Of a stretch of DNA of 36,977 bases, positions 14,919-23,006 are shown piece after piece. Each line of letters begins with the position of its first letter. Within the stretch, counting starts at the first letter, position 1. The position numbers and the translations under genes are program-made. Source of the stretch: an uncultured Oscillospiraceae bacterium (GTDB lineage Bacteria > Bacillota > Clostridia > Oscillospirales > Acutalibacteraceae); the NCBI GenBank assembly GCA_900548545.1, contig URKX01000024.1, positions 1 to 36,977 on the forward strand, given 5' to 3'. The notes under the pieces were generated by a model. That model was not told where the DNA came from. It ran no database searches and was given only the letters and a program-made list of their open reading frames with translations.

Positions 14919-15563
14919 TCAGCCTTTCCGCTTTTCCCGCACAGTTTTCGCGCGGATCTCATCAGAAAGGGAAAGTTCATATTGGCTGTCATTGGAACGG
15001 AGGATCATCAAAAACACTTGGAAATACCGCACCGCGGAATAGATCATCATGGCGACGGTGATAGCCAGCAGCCCGAAGGAAATCACCTCGAATACCATAT
15101 CCTCCAAGTGAAGGAACCCGTCCATCACCACAATGGTTCCCACGGAAAAGTAGAACATCACCGTGGCCACCTTGCCGTACCACTGGGCAGCGCAAGGGCG
15201 TTTTTTCTTCTTCAGCAGCACCACCGCGCAGCAGAGCATCCCCAATTCTTTGACAATAAACACCAGCAGCAGCGGGCCAATGGATGGAAACTTCACCGCC
15301 AAACAGACGGCCACCACCCCTTGGGTGAGCTTGTCCGCCAAGGGGTCCAGCATTTTCCCCAGCTCGGTCACCTGGTTCAATTTTCGGGCCAGAAGCCCAT
15401 CCACGCAGTCGGACAAACCTGAAAGCGCCAGCAGCGTCACGGCCGGCGCCAGCTGGTCTTTTAAAAAAAACCATGCGAAAAATGGGATGATGACGATGCG
15501 CAGTACCGAAAGGGCGTTTGGCACGGTTAAGTTTTGGTTGATCGGCTTTTTTTCCTGGGACAT
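14919..15563 (-). CDS. pgsA: CDP-alcohol phosphatidyltransferase, PgsA-like
   Basis: Integral membrane enzyme of 214 aa that should transfer a phosphatidyl group from CDP-diacylglycerol, most likely to glycerol-3-phosphate (phosphatidylglycerol-phosphate synthase). The full CDP-alcohol motif is present: D52, D55, G56, A59, R60, G69, D73 and D77. Several hydrophobic segments surround it. The C-terminal tail is long and charged (RSNDSQYELSLSDEIRAK), longer than usual. The start at 15563 has AAAGGA just upstream; an in-frame ATG at 15587 has no better site. Headgroup specificity cannot be read from sequence; cardiolipin synthase of the same fold is an alternative. Confidence 0.82.
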   Translation of the reverse strand: MSQEKKPINQNLTVPNALSVLRIVIIPFFAWFFLKDQLAPAVTLLALSGLSDCVDGLLARKLNQVTELGKMLDPLADKLTQGVVAVCLAVKFPSIGPLLLVFIVKELGMLCCAVVLLKKKKRPCAAQWYGKVATVMFYFSVGTIVVMDGFLHLEDMVFEVISFGLLAITVAMMIYSAVRYFQVFLMILRSNDSQYELSLSDEIRAKTVREKRKG

Positions 15564-15653
15564 GGATTCCTTTTCCCTCACTCTCACAAATCTCGTTTTT
15601 TCGCTGACTCCCTTATATCTTACCAGGCAATTCCCTAAAAATCCTCAACAGGC

Positions 15654-16352
15654 TCACTGGAACAGAATCCCCAAGGGATTCCAATGCACTACAAAACCCG
15701 TCAGGTATGACTGGCGCAGCGCCGCTTCCACTTGGGCCTGCGCGTCAGCGGCCAGCATGGGGGTGAACACATGGACGGCCGCCAAAACAATCCAGATGGA
15801 AACCACTGCCAAAAACAGGCCAAACACCCCGCCCAGCAGGCCGTCCACCGCATTTAAAACGGGCAGGCGGAATGCCGCTGCCAGCAGGTTGGATACCACC
15901 CGCACCAACACCATAAACAGGCAAAACAGCACGATCACTACCAACACCTTGAGAAAGCCCACAAACACCGGCGCCAAAGCCGAAGCGACCAAATCCGCGG
16001 CTTGGCCGGACTGCGCCGCCATAGCTTCGGTCACGCTGGCAGCGGTGACACCGCCGCTTTCCAAGGCACGGATCAAAAAATCGGGCAGGGAGGCAAATAC
16101 CCCCTGCACCATGGTATAGGTATCCCCGTTTCCCAGTTCGATGAGGGATTCCCCAATACGTTCCACCAATGCAGGGCGGAACAGCATATCAAACAGCCAT
16201 TGGGCCACCGGGCCCCCCAGAATCCCCGCAAAACTGGCAGCGACCACCGCGCCCAAAAAATGGGCCGCGGAACGGATGAATCCCCGGTGGGCGCCAATGG
16301 CCACAAACAGGACGCACACAACCGCAATGATCAAATCTAAGGCATATCCCAC
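15654..16352 (-). CDS. CvpA-family membrane protein
   Basis: Protein of 232 aa with four or five hydrophobic segments: residues about 5-20, 28-50, a long middle hydrophilic part with amphipathic stretches, then about 130-150 and 170-195. N-terminal residues LDLIIAVVCVLFVAIGAHRGFIRS and the late VDGLLGGVFGLFLAV are typical of CvpA/colicin V production proteins. The family is linked to envelope stability and biofilm or colicin export in other bacteria, but its biochemical role is unresolved. GTG start with GGGAGGCG upstream and a good promoter at 16396-16424. It stands alone. Confidence 0.8.
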   Translation of the reverse strand: MGYALDLIIAVVCVLFVAIGAHRGFIRSAAHFLGAVVAASFAGILGGPVAQWLFDMLFRPALVERIGESLIELGNGDTYTMVQGVFASLPDFLIRALESGGVTAASVTEAMAAQSGQAADLVASALAPVFVGFLKVLVVIVLFCLFMVLVRVVSNLLAAAFRLPVLNAVDGLLGGVFGLFLAVVSIWIVLAAVHVFTPMLAADAQAQVEAALRQSYLTGFVVHWNPLGILFQ

Positions 16353-16395
16353 AGAGGCGCCTCCCTTTCCAAGCGAAAAAGTCCGTTACCTGATA

Positions 16396-16424
16396 AATAT
16401 AACACAAACCCCGGATTTCCACAA
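16396..16424 (-). promoter_or_regulatory. Predicted promoter for the cvpA-like gene
   Basis: Leftward TTGTGG (16419-16424), 17-bp spacer, TATATT (16396-16401), about 44 bp before the GTG start. It is divergent from the ferredoxin gene promoter. Confidence 0.65.
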
Positions 16425-16463
16425 GCCCTTTGCCCCTTACGGATCTCTTACAGGTACTTCTCC

Positions 16464-16492
16464 TTGCAAAACCGCGGGGACCGGCCTATAAT
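16464..16492 (+). promoter_or_regulatory. Predicted promoter for the flavodoxin-like/ferredoxin gene
   Basis: TTGCAA (16464-16469), 17-bp spacer, perfect TATAAT (16487-16492), about 54 bp before the ATG. Confidence 0.8.
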
Positions 16493-16545
16493 CAGAGGAG
16501 GAACCCAAACAAATTCCCGATTTTTACCAGAAAGGTCTTGATCGA

Positions 16546-17301
16546 ATGGCTGTATATGCCGCTGTTTTCTCCCCCACCGGCACCTCCCAAAAAGGCGCCT
16601 GGGCCATTGCTTCCGCTTTGGGGGAAGCCACCCTCATTGACGCCACCTGCGCCCCGGCGCCCCAGCAGGGATTCACCCCGGAAGACCTGGTGGTTTTTGG
16701 GGCCCCGGTCTATGGCGGCCGGGTATTCCAAGGGGCCTTAGAGCGCCTCTCCGCCCTACGGGGGCAGAACACCCCTTGCATCGTCACCGTGACCTATGGC
16801 AACCGGGACTTTGACGACGCCCTGTTGGAACTCACCGACTTTTGCCGGGAACGGGGCTTTCTCCCCTTTGCCGGGGCTGCCCTGATAGGCGAACACACCT
16901 ATGGCGCCATCCAGGTAGGCAGGCCCAGCCCGGAGGACTTGCAGCAGGACGCTGCCTTCGCCCTGGAAGCCTGGGACGACCTGCAAGCAGGCTGGCAGGA
17001 ATTCACCCTTCCCGGGAACCATCCTTACAAAGAGGGCGGCAAAGGCGGCAGCTTTGTGCCCCAGACAAAGGACACCTGCGTCCACTGCGGGCTGTGCCGC
17101 CGGCAATGTCCCATGGGGGCCATTGCCGAAGATTGCACCACCATTGACGGGGAGCGGTGCATCTCCTGCTTCCGGTGCGTGAAGCGCTGCCCGGTAAAGG
17201 CCAAAGGGGTGTTCACCCCGGAATATGGGCAGTTCGCCGCGGCTTTTTCCGAACGGCTGAAGGAAGCCAAGGAAAACCGCTATTTCCTGCCGAGAAAGTA
17301 A
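16546..17301 (+). CDS. Flavodoxin-like protein fused to a 2x[4Fe-4S] ferredoxin (EFR1-like)
   Basis: Cytosolic electron-transfer protein of 251 aa. Residues 1-150 have a flavodoxin-like fold: the phosphate-loop motif SPTGTSQKGA near the N-terminus, VVFGAPVYGGR, and a TYGNRDFDDAL segment where flavodoxins bind FMN. The C-terminal part carries two complete [4Fe-4S] motifs, CVHCGLCRRQCP and CISCFRCVKRCP. This matches the EFR1-family ferrodoxins common in gut Clostridia. Own promoter and own terminator make it a single-gene unit, and the only plus-strand gene among the core genes. The partner redox enzymes are unknown. Confidence 0.88.
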   Translation: MAVYAAVFSPTGTSQKGAWAIASALGEATLIDATCAPAPQQGFTPEDLVVFGAPVYGGRVFQGALERLSALRGQNTPCIVTVTYGNRDFDDALLELTDFCRERGFLPFAGAALIGEHTYGAIQVGRPSPEDLQQDAAFALEAWDDLQAGWQEFTLPGNHPYKEGGKGGSFVPQTKDTCVHCGLCRRQCPMGAIAEDCTTIDGERCISCFRCVKRCPVKAKGVFTPEYGQFAAAFSERLKEAKENRYFLPRK

Positions 17302-17318
17302 ATCCATCAAATGCTGAA

Positions 17319-17357
17319 GGGGCTGTTGCGTCAACGCAGCAGCCCCCTACTTTTTTA
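17319..17357 (+). terminator. Rho-independent terminator of the ferredoxin gene
   Basis: Stem GGGGCTG-TGCG / CGCA-CAGCCCC with a TCAA loop and one mismatch, then CTACTTTTTTATTT. It lies between convergent genes; in the leftward direction no U-tract follows. Confidence 0.85.
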
Positions 17358-17375
17358 TTTCCAGGGCAAGGCGCT

Positions 17376-18689
17376 TTACGAAGCCTGTACCCGCCGTACC
17401 TCACTGACCCCCAGCACATAGGCCGCGCTCTCACTGGAAAGGGCAATGCTCTTGGCATCGCTCCCCGCATCCACACGGGCCAGCTCCTGGCCTGTGGTGG
17501 AATCAAAAAGCACGAGTTGCCGGTTGATCAATGCCCCCACCGTCCCTCCGTACACAGACAGGGCCGTGATCCGTTCCTCTGACTGGACTTCTACCGGGTC
17601 ATCCAGATTACGGAATGTCAACAACGTGCAGGCACCGGCGTGTTCATAGGCGGAAACCGACACGTAAGCCTGGCCTCCTGCAAACTGGAAAGCGGTGGGC
17701 ATCCGGCCCCCGTAGCTGTACTCCACAAAGGAGAGATCCGAGGAGCGGGCACGGAACAGGGAACTATCTCCCAAAACATAAAGCACGCCATTACTCCCCC
17801 AATAGGCGTCCAACAGCAGGTTGTTCCGGACTTCCACTTCCACCGCCGGGGTGGGGTCATCCAGGTTGAACACCGTGATTTTGGAGATCAGCTCGCCCCC
17901 CTGGCTCCGGACCGTACAGGCCATGGCCCAGGTACCGTCGCTGTTCAAAGCCAGGGCAGTGATGTAATCTTGCGCAAAATTATAGGTATACTGTACCTCC
18001 CCCGTGGCCAGGTACACGGTCATCTCCGAGGCTCCCTCCGCCCCCTGGGTGGCCAAAGCGAACCGGCCATTGGGGGCAATGGCCCCCGCCAAAATGTCCT
18101 GGGTGGCGGAGCCATCCAGCTTTGTCCCAGAGCTGTCTGCCACCAAATAGCCGGTGCTGTTCTGGTTGAACAGCAGGTACTTGCCGGATGCAGACTCCAA
18201 AACCGGCTGGTTAAAGCTGTGGCGCAGGGAGAGGAGCTCCTGCCCCGAAGGGCCTGTAATGGTCAAGGCAGTGTCGCTGAGGACCACCGCGTTGCCATCC
18301 GTGCAGAGGAAGTTGCGCTCGGCTACGGAAGAACCGGTGATGGACAACGGGTAGCCGTCGCCAGTTCCGTCGCCCATGACCTGGATCTGCACCCAATTCC
18401 AGATCTTTTCCGGGGTGAGGTTGTCCCGGTTGACCCAGAGGGCCAGCGCCAACACGGCAACCAGCAGCACCACCGCAACCCGGTACACCGCTTTGGGCGT
18501 TTGGAAGGGCTTTTTTCCCTTTTCCTCCCCGTCTTCCCCCTCCCCATACTCAATGGCAGCCTGGGGAAGCTCTTCCTCCTGTGGATCGGTTTCTCCCTCC
18601 GGGCGGGAAGGCTCCGCCTGCTGCTGGGGCATATGGTCCTTCAGCTGGATGATCTTCCGCTTTCCCTTTTTTTCGCTATGCTTGGCCAC
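17376..18689 (-). CDS. DUF5711-like membrane-anchored beta-propeller protein
   Basis: About 437 aa. A basic and then acidic N-terminal cytosolic region (residues 1-65, rich in K, E, P and Q) is followed by one membrane segment (about 68-86, VYRVAVVLLVAVLALALW) and a large extracytoplasmic part. That part consists of repeated short blocks of the form alternating hydrophobic strand, S/D, G, K/R, as in LLSLRHS, GKYLLFN, GRFALATQG and DGTWAMACTV, consistent with a beta-propeller. No catalytic motif is visible. It follows truA with a 33-bp gap. A GTG at 18689 has AAAGGAG 8 bp upstream and is preferred to the GTG at 18698, which abuts that motif. Function unknown. Confidence 0.75.
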   Translation of the reverse strand: MAKHSEKKGKRKIIQLKDHMPQQQAEPSRPEGETDPQEEELPQAAIEYGEGEDGEEKGKKPFQTPKAVYRVAVVLLVAVLALALWVNRDNLTPEKIWNWVQIQVMGDGTGDGYPLSITGSSVAERNFLCTDGNAVVLSDTALTITGPSGQELLSLRHSFNQPVLESASGKYLLFNQNSTGYLVADSSGTKLDGSATQDILAGAIAPNGRFALATQGAEGASEMTVYLATGEVQYTYNFAQDYITALALNSDGTWAMACTVRSQGGELISKITVFNLDDPTPAVEVEVRNNLLLDAYWGSNGVLYVLGDSSLFRARSSDLSFVEYSYGGRMPTAFQFAGGQAYVSVSAYEHAGACTLLTFRNLDDPVEVQSEERITALSVYGGTVGALINRQLVLFDSTTGQELARVDAGSDAKSIALSSESAAYVLGVSEVRRVQAS

Positions 18690-18722
18690 TGGATACACTC
18701 CTTTCCTCAGCTGCCGCCCTGC

Positions 18723-19463
18723 TCAATAAAACACACGGTTCAGGTACAGCCCCTGGGCGGGAGCCGTAGGGCCGGCGGCTTTCCGATCCTTGGCTTCCAA
18801 AATGGCGGGGATATCCCCTGGGGCAAACTTTCCCTGCTGCACCCGCAGCAGCGTCCCCACCATGATCCTTACCATGTTGTACAGGAAGCCGTCCGCCGCC
18901 ACCGTGAAGATGACCATGTCCCCCTGGCGCTCCACCCGGGAGATGGTCACCGTGCGGGTAAGATCCCCTTTCTCCCGGCGGTCCAGGGTACAGAACGAGG
19001 TGAAATCATGGCTTCCCAAGTACTGCCGGGCCGCTTGATCCAGCAAAGCCTCATCAATGGGGTACCAATAGTGCAGTGCCCGCCCCCGCAAAAAGGGGTC
19101 CCGCACAGGGTGGTTCCAAATCTGGTAGACGTACTCCTTCCCTTTGCAGGAATACCGGGCATGGAAATCCAAGGGGACAGGCTCCACCGACCGCACCGCC
19201 ACGTCCTCGGGAAGGTAGTGGTTCAGCGCTGCCAACAGCCGTTCCGGCGGGATGGGGCTTTCCGTTTTCACACTGACGCAAAATTCCCGGGCGTGGACGC
19301 CTGTATCCGTGCGGGAACAGGCTTTGATATCCTCCGGCAGGCCGGTAATCTTTTGCAGCGCCTCCTGGAACACCTGCTGCACGGTGCGGGCGTTTTCCTG
19401 GATCTGCCAGCCGTGGTAGGCGGCGCCGTCGTAAGCCAGTTTGATCAAATAATTCCGCTGCAT
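18723..19463 (-). CDS. truA: tRNA pseudouridine synthase A
   Basis: Forms pseudouridine at positions 38-40 of tRNA anticodon arms. 246 aa, normal for bacterial TruA. The catalytic aspartate is D53 in CSRTDTGVHA; YDGAAYHGWQ at the start, HDFTSFCT and GFLYNMVRIMVGTLL are family signatures. The ATG at 19463 follows the ecfT stop by 11 bp with TGAGGTGG in between; longer in-frame starts lie inside ecfT and are rejected. It is the last gene of the conserved ecfA1-ecfA2-ecfT-truA run. Confidence 0.96.
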   Translation of the reverse strand: MQRNYLIKLAYDGAAYHGWQIQENARTVQQVFQEALQKITGLPEDIKACSRTDTGVHAREFCVSVKTESPIPPERLLAALNHYLPEDVAVRSVEPVPLDFHARYSCKGKEYVYQIWNHPVRDPFLRGRALHYWYPIDEALLDQAARQYLGSHDFTSFCTLDRREKGDLTRTVTISRVERQGDMVIFTVAADGFLYNMVRIMVGTLLRVQQGKFAPGDIPAILEAKDRKAAGPTAPAQGLYLNRVFY

Positions 19464-19474
19464 GGCCCACCTCA

Positions 19475-20290
19475 TCACCGGCCCACGGCGGGCAGCAGCA
19501 GGTTCAACGCTCCAAAAAGCGCCAACACCGCCAAAGAAAAGGCCAGGACGCACCAATCGCTTTTGCCGAAATGGACCTGCTTCATCTTGGTGCGGCCGTC
19601 GCCGCCGTGATAGCACCGGCTCTCCATGGCCACGGCCAAATCGAAGGCCCGGCGGAACGCCGACACAAACAGGGGGATCAGCACCGGCACCAGGGCGCGG
19701 ATCCGCTGGATCAAACTGCCGCTTTCCATATCCGCGCCCCGGGCTTTCTGGGCCGCCATGATCTTGTCGGTCTCCTCCAGCAGCAGGGGTACGAACCGCA
19801 GGGCAATGGTCATCATCATGGCAAACTCGTGTACCGGTACCCGCAGCTTGGACAGGGGCTTCAAAAGCCGCTCGATAGCGTCGGTAAGCTGGGTGGGCGA
19901 GGTGGTAAATGTCAGCACGGAACTTGCCAGGATCAAGGCGATGATGCGCACCGAAACAAAAATGCAGTTAAAAATCCCAGCAAGGGTGATTTTGAACATC
20001 CCAAACTGCACCAAAGGTTCCCCGGTGCCATAGAAAATGTTCAGCACGCCGGTGAATACCACCAGGAACAAGACAGGCTTCACGCTTTTTAAGTACAGTT
20101 TCAGGGAGATTTTGGAGAAGGCCATCCCCACGCCAATGTAGGCCACTGCCAACGCAAGCGAGGTAAAGTTCCTCGCCATAAACAGCAGCACAATGGCGTA
20201 AACCACCAGGCAGATCTTCATTCGGGAGTCAGTGGAGTGCAAAAGGGACTTCTGGGGGAAATACTGCCCCAGGGTGATATCCGAGATCAT
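19475..20290 (-). CDS. ecfT: ECF transporter transmembrane protein EcfT
   Basis: Membrane coupling subunit of the group II energy-coupling factor vitamin transporter, 271 aa. About five hydrophobic helices and two coupling motifs with the Ala-Arg-Gly/Ser signature, AQKARGAD and AMESRCYHG, which contact the two ATPases. It overlaps ecfA2 by 4 bp. No S component (substrate-binding subunit) is encoded nearby, as expected for a shared module that serves several S components encoded elsewhere. Confidence 0.95.
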   Translation of the reverse strand: MISDITLGQYFPQKSLLHSTDSRMKICLVVYAIVLLFMARNFTSLALAVAYIGVGMAFSKISLKLYLKSVKPVLFLVVFTGVLNIFYGTGEPLVQFGMFKITLAGIFNCIFVSVRIIALILASSVLTFTTSPTQLTDAIERLLKPLSKLRVPVHEFAMMMTIALRFVPLLLEETDKIMAAQKARGADMESGSLIQRIRALVPVLIPLFVSAFRRAFDLAVAMESRCYHGGDGRTKMKQVHFGKSDWCVLAFSLAVLALFGALNLLLPAVGR

Positions 20291-21153
20291 CGCAGCTCCT
20301 CCTTCCGCTTTAAAATGGGGATCAACTGGTGCAGGGCATCGTCCACTGTCAGGGTGGAGGAGTCCACCGGCAGGCCCATCTTTTGCAGCTCCTGCAAGAT
20401 TTTGGTGATTTGGGGCACCCGCAGCCCCATCTGTTCCAGCTCTTCCCCCCGGGCAAACACTTTCTTCGTATCGTCCAGCATGGCAGCGTGGCTGTGGTTC
20501 ATCACCAAAATGCGGTCGGCGGTGCGGCCGATATCCTCCATACTGTGGGACACCAGCAGGACCGTGTTCCCCCGGGCCTTGTGGTACTGGGTGATCTGGG
20601 CCAGGAGCACGTCCCGGCCCCTGGGATCCAAACCGGCGGTAGGCTCGTCCAGGATCAGCACATCCGGGTCCATGGCGATGACACCGGCAATGGCCGCCCG
20701 GCGCTTCTCGCCGCCGGACAGTTCAAAAGGGGACTTTTCCAGAAGTTCTTCCTTCAAACCGGTAAAGTGGGCGGCCTCCCGGGCGCGCTCCTCGGCCTCT
20801 TGGTCAGAGCAGCCCTTGTTTTTGGGGCCGAACATGATATCTTTCAGCACCGTTTCCTCAAACAGCTGGTACTCGGGGTACTGGAACACCATCCCCACTT
20901 TAAAGCGCACCTGGCGGATCTTTTTGGGCTCGGCCCAGATGTCCTTGCCGTCCAGCAGCACTTGGCCGGAGGTGGGCCGCAGCAGCCCGTTGAGCATTTG
21001 GATCAACGTGGATTTCCCGCTGCCTGTGTGGCCGATGACCCCTAAAAACTCGCCCTTTTCCACCTGGATGGACACGTTCTCCACCGCAGTTTTTTCAAAG
21101 GGTGTACCGGCGCTGTAGCGATAAGCCAGGTCTTTGGTTTCAATGATGGCCAA
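20287..21153 (-). CDS. ecfA2: ECF transporter ATPase EcfA2
   Basis: ABC ATPase of the ECF energizing module, about 288 aa. Walker A GHTGSGKST, Q loop in VFQYPEYQLFEETV, signature LSGGEKRR, Walker B DVLILDEPTAGLDP, H loop VSHSMED. The likely start is TTG at 21153 (LAIIETKDLAYRYS) with AAAGGGG about 9 bp upstream; an upstream in-frame start at 21219 would overlap ecfA1 heavily. It pairs with EcfA1 to drive transport through EcfT. Confidence 0.94.
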   Translation of the reverse strand: MAIIETKDLAYRYSAGTPFEKTAVENVSIQVEKGEFLGVIGHTGSGKSTLIQMLNGLLRPTSGQVLLDGKDIWAEPKKIRQVRFKVGMVFQYPEYQLFEETVLKDIMFGPKNKGCSDQEAEERAREAAHFTGLKEELLEKSPFELSGGEKRRAAIAGVIAMDPDVLILDEPTAGLDPRGRDVLLAQITQYHKARGNTVLLVSHSMEDIGRTADRILVMNHSHAAMLDDTKKVFARGEELEQMGLRVPQITKILQELQKMGLPVDSSTLTVDDALHQLIPILKRKEELR

Positions 21154-21173
21154 AACTTGTTTCCCCTTTCCCT

Positions 21174-22025
21174 TTAATGGCTTTCCCCGGCCAGATACCG
21201 CCGGAACATTTTCACACATTCCTCCACGCCCAGCGGCATACCCGGCAGCTTGATGCCCGTGGCGGACAGCCGGTAAGCCAGCTCGGTGGCCTGGGGCACA
21301 TCCAGGTCATGGCGTTTCAAAAACTCCACGTCGGAAAACACTTCCCGGGGTGTTCCATCCCGCAGGATATTGCCCTCGTCCATCACCACCACGCGTCCGG
21401 CCTGGACTGCTTCGTCCATATAGTGGGTGATCAGCACAATGGTGATGCCCTTTTCCCGGTTCAGCCGCTGGATAGTTTCCATCACCTCGGTGCGGCCCTG
21501 GGGATCCAGCATGGCGGTGGGCTCGTCCAGGACAATGCACTTGGTTTCCATGGCGATGATCCCTGCGATGGCCACCCGCTGCTTCTGCCCGCCGGACAGC
21601 TTGTGGGGGGCGTGCTCCCGGTATTGGTACATATCCACCGCTTTCAGGGCGGCGTCCACCCGGCGGCGGATCTCCTCTGGGGGGATACCCAGGTTCTCCG
21701 GGCCAAAGGCCACGTCCTCTTCCACCACGCCGGCCACCAGCTGGTTATCGGGGTTTTGCAGCACCAACCCCACCCGGCGGCGGACCTCCAGCTGGGTTTC
21801 CTCCACGGCGGTGTCGATGCCGTCCACCAGCACTTTCCCGGCGGTGGGAAGCAGCATCCCGTTGAACAGCTTGGCCATGGTGGATTTCCCACAGCCGTTG
21901 TGCCCCAAAAGGGCCACGAACTCCCCTTCCTCAATGGAGAGGTCTACCCCGTGTAGGACTTCGTGGGCGTCCACCGACTCTGGGTCGTAGGAAAAACGCA
22001 CCTGTTGGGCTTGGATAAAGGACAT
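21174..22025 (-). CDS. ecfA1: ECF transporter ATPase EcfA1
   Basis: First ATPase of the module, 283 aa. Walker A GHNGCGKSTMAK, Q loop LQNPDNQLV, signature LSGGQKQR, Walker B CIVLDEPTAMLDP, H loop ITHYMDEA. The ATG at 22025 has GAGG 8 bp before it and is preferred over the GTG at 22034. It leads the ecfA1-ecfA2-ecfT-truA run. In most Firmicutes this run follows the ribosomal protein operon ending in rplQ; here a methyltransferase gene of the same strand lies upstream. Confidence 0.94.
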   Translation of the reverse strand: MSFIQAQQVRFSYDPESVDAHEVLHGVDLSIEEGEFVALLGHNGCGKSTMAKLFNGMLLPTAGKVLVDGIDTAVEETQLEVRRRVGLVLQNPDNQLVAGVVEEDVAFGPENLGIPPEEIRRRVDAALKAVDMYQYREHAPHKLSGGQKQRVAIAGIIAMETKCIVLDEPTAMLDPQGRTEVMETIQRLNREKGITIVLITHYMDEAVQAGRVVVMDEGNILRDGTPREVFSDVEFLKRHDLDVPQATELAYRLSATGIKLPGMPLGVEECVKMFRRYLAGESH

Positions 22026-22100
22026 GGGAATCACCTCAAAATAGACGTTAGAAAAAGTTTACGGTTGGGCAAGGGCGCCAGGGCACCCCGGCAAAGGAGG

Positions 22101-22988
22101 TCACGGCTGTGCCCCGCCGGCCTCCCAAATGGCCGTGCTGCCGCAGGGCAGCACCAAGCCGGTGCTGGTCACCGGCAGGCCGATCTCATCGGAGCTCACC
22201 TTGCCTCCGAACCGTTTTTGCAAAAGCACCCCCAGCAGGTACTCCATCACCGAGGGGGAAAGCCCTGTGGTATAGGAGTTGAGGATGAAGAACAGGGGCT
22301 TCTCACTGAGCACGGGGACGCACATCTGGATCAAGTCGTAGAGCTGCTCTTCCAGCTTCCACACCTCGCCCCCGGGGCCCCGGCCATAGGAGGGCGGATC
22401 CATGATGATGCCGTCGTATGTACGGCCCCGGCGCTGCTCCCGCTGGACAAACTTCACGCAGTCGTCCACCAGCCAGCGCACAGGCCGGCCGGCAAGGGAG
22501 CTTGCCTGGGCGTTTTCTTTGGCCCACTGGACCATGCCCTTGCTGGCATCCACGTGGGTGACCGTTGCCCCAGCCTTCATACAGGCCAGGGTGGCCGCCC
22601 CCGTGTAGCCAAACAGGTTCAGCACCCGCACAGGGTCTTCCGGCGGGCGGTTGGCGCTGCGGATCTTCTCCATGGCAAACTGCCAGTTGACCGCCTGTTC
22701 CGGGAAGATCCCCGTGTGCTTAAAGCCCATGGTCTTCAGCCGGAAGGTCAGCCCCTGCCACTGGATCTTCCACACCGGGGGGACTTTTTTATCGTCAGTC
22801 CACTTGCCACCCCCAGAGCTGGACCGCTGGTACCGGGCATGGGCCTGGTTCCAGCGGGGGTCTTTGTGCTCCCCTTTCCAGATGATCTGTGGGTCCGGAC
22901 GGATCAGGAGGACATCCCCCCAACGCTCCAGCCGTTCCCCATCCAGGGTGTCGATGAGCTCATAATCCTGCCACTGCGCAGCCCGCAT
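22101..22988 (-). CDS. Class I SAM-dependent methyltransferase, RlmI-like
   Basis: 295 aa. Motif I VLNLFGYTGAATLACM binds AdoMet and DPPSYGRG is motif IV; the layout matches the Methyltrans_SAM (PF10672) group that includes the 23S rRNA cytosine-C5 methyltransferase RlmI/YccW. The N-terminal PUA domain of RlmI is lacking; instead there is a ~100-residue beta-rich region with FPEQAVNW. GGTGGAGG precedes the ATG. Probable RNA methyltransferase; the target base is not known. Confidence 0.85.
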   Translation of the reverse strand: MRAAQWQDYELIDTLDGERLERWGDVLLIRPDPQIIWKGEHKDPRWNQAHARYQRSSSGGGKWTDDKKVPPVWKIQWQGLTFRLKTMGFKHTGIFPEQAVNWQFAMEKIRSANRPPEDPVRVLNLFGYTGAATLACMKAGATVTHVDASKGMVQWAKENAQASSLAGRPVRWLVDDCVKFVQREQRRGRTYDGIIMDPPSYGRGPGGEVWKLEEQLYDLIQMCVPVLSEKPLFFILNSYTTGLSPSVMEYLLGVLLQKRFGGKVSSDEIGLPVTSTGLVLPCGSTAIWEAGGAQP

Positions 22989-23006
22989 TGCCCTCCACCT
23001 TTCTTG

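Noticed and set aside
17640..19610. 656-codon plus-strand frame opposite the DUF5711-like gene and truA
   Set aside because: Low-complexity antisense translation with no support; truA on the other strand is certain.
22026..22100. Possible riboswitch upstream of the ECF genes
   Set aside because: The gap is only 75 bp and shows no recognisable aptamer or terminator/antiterminator pair.
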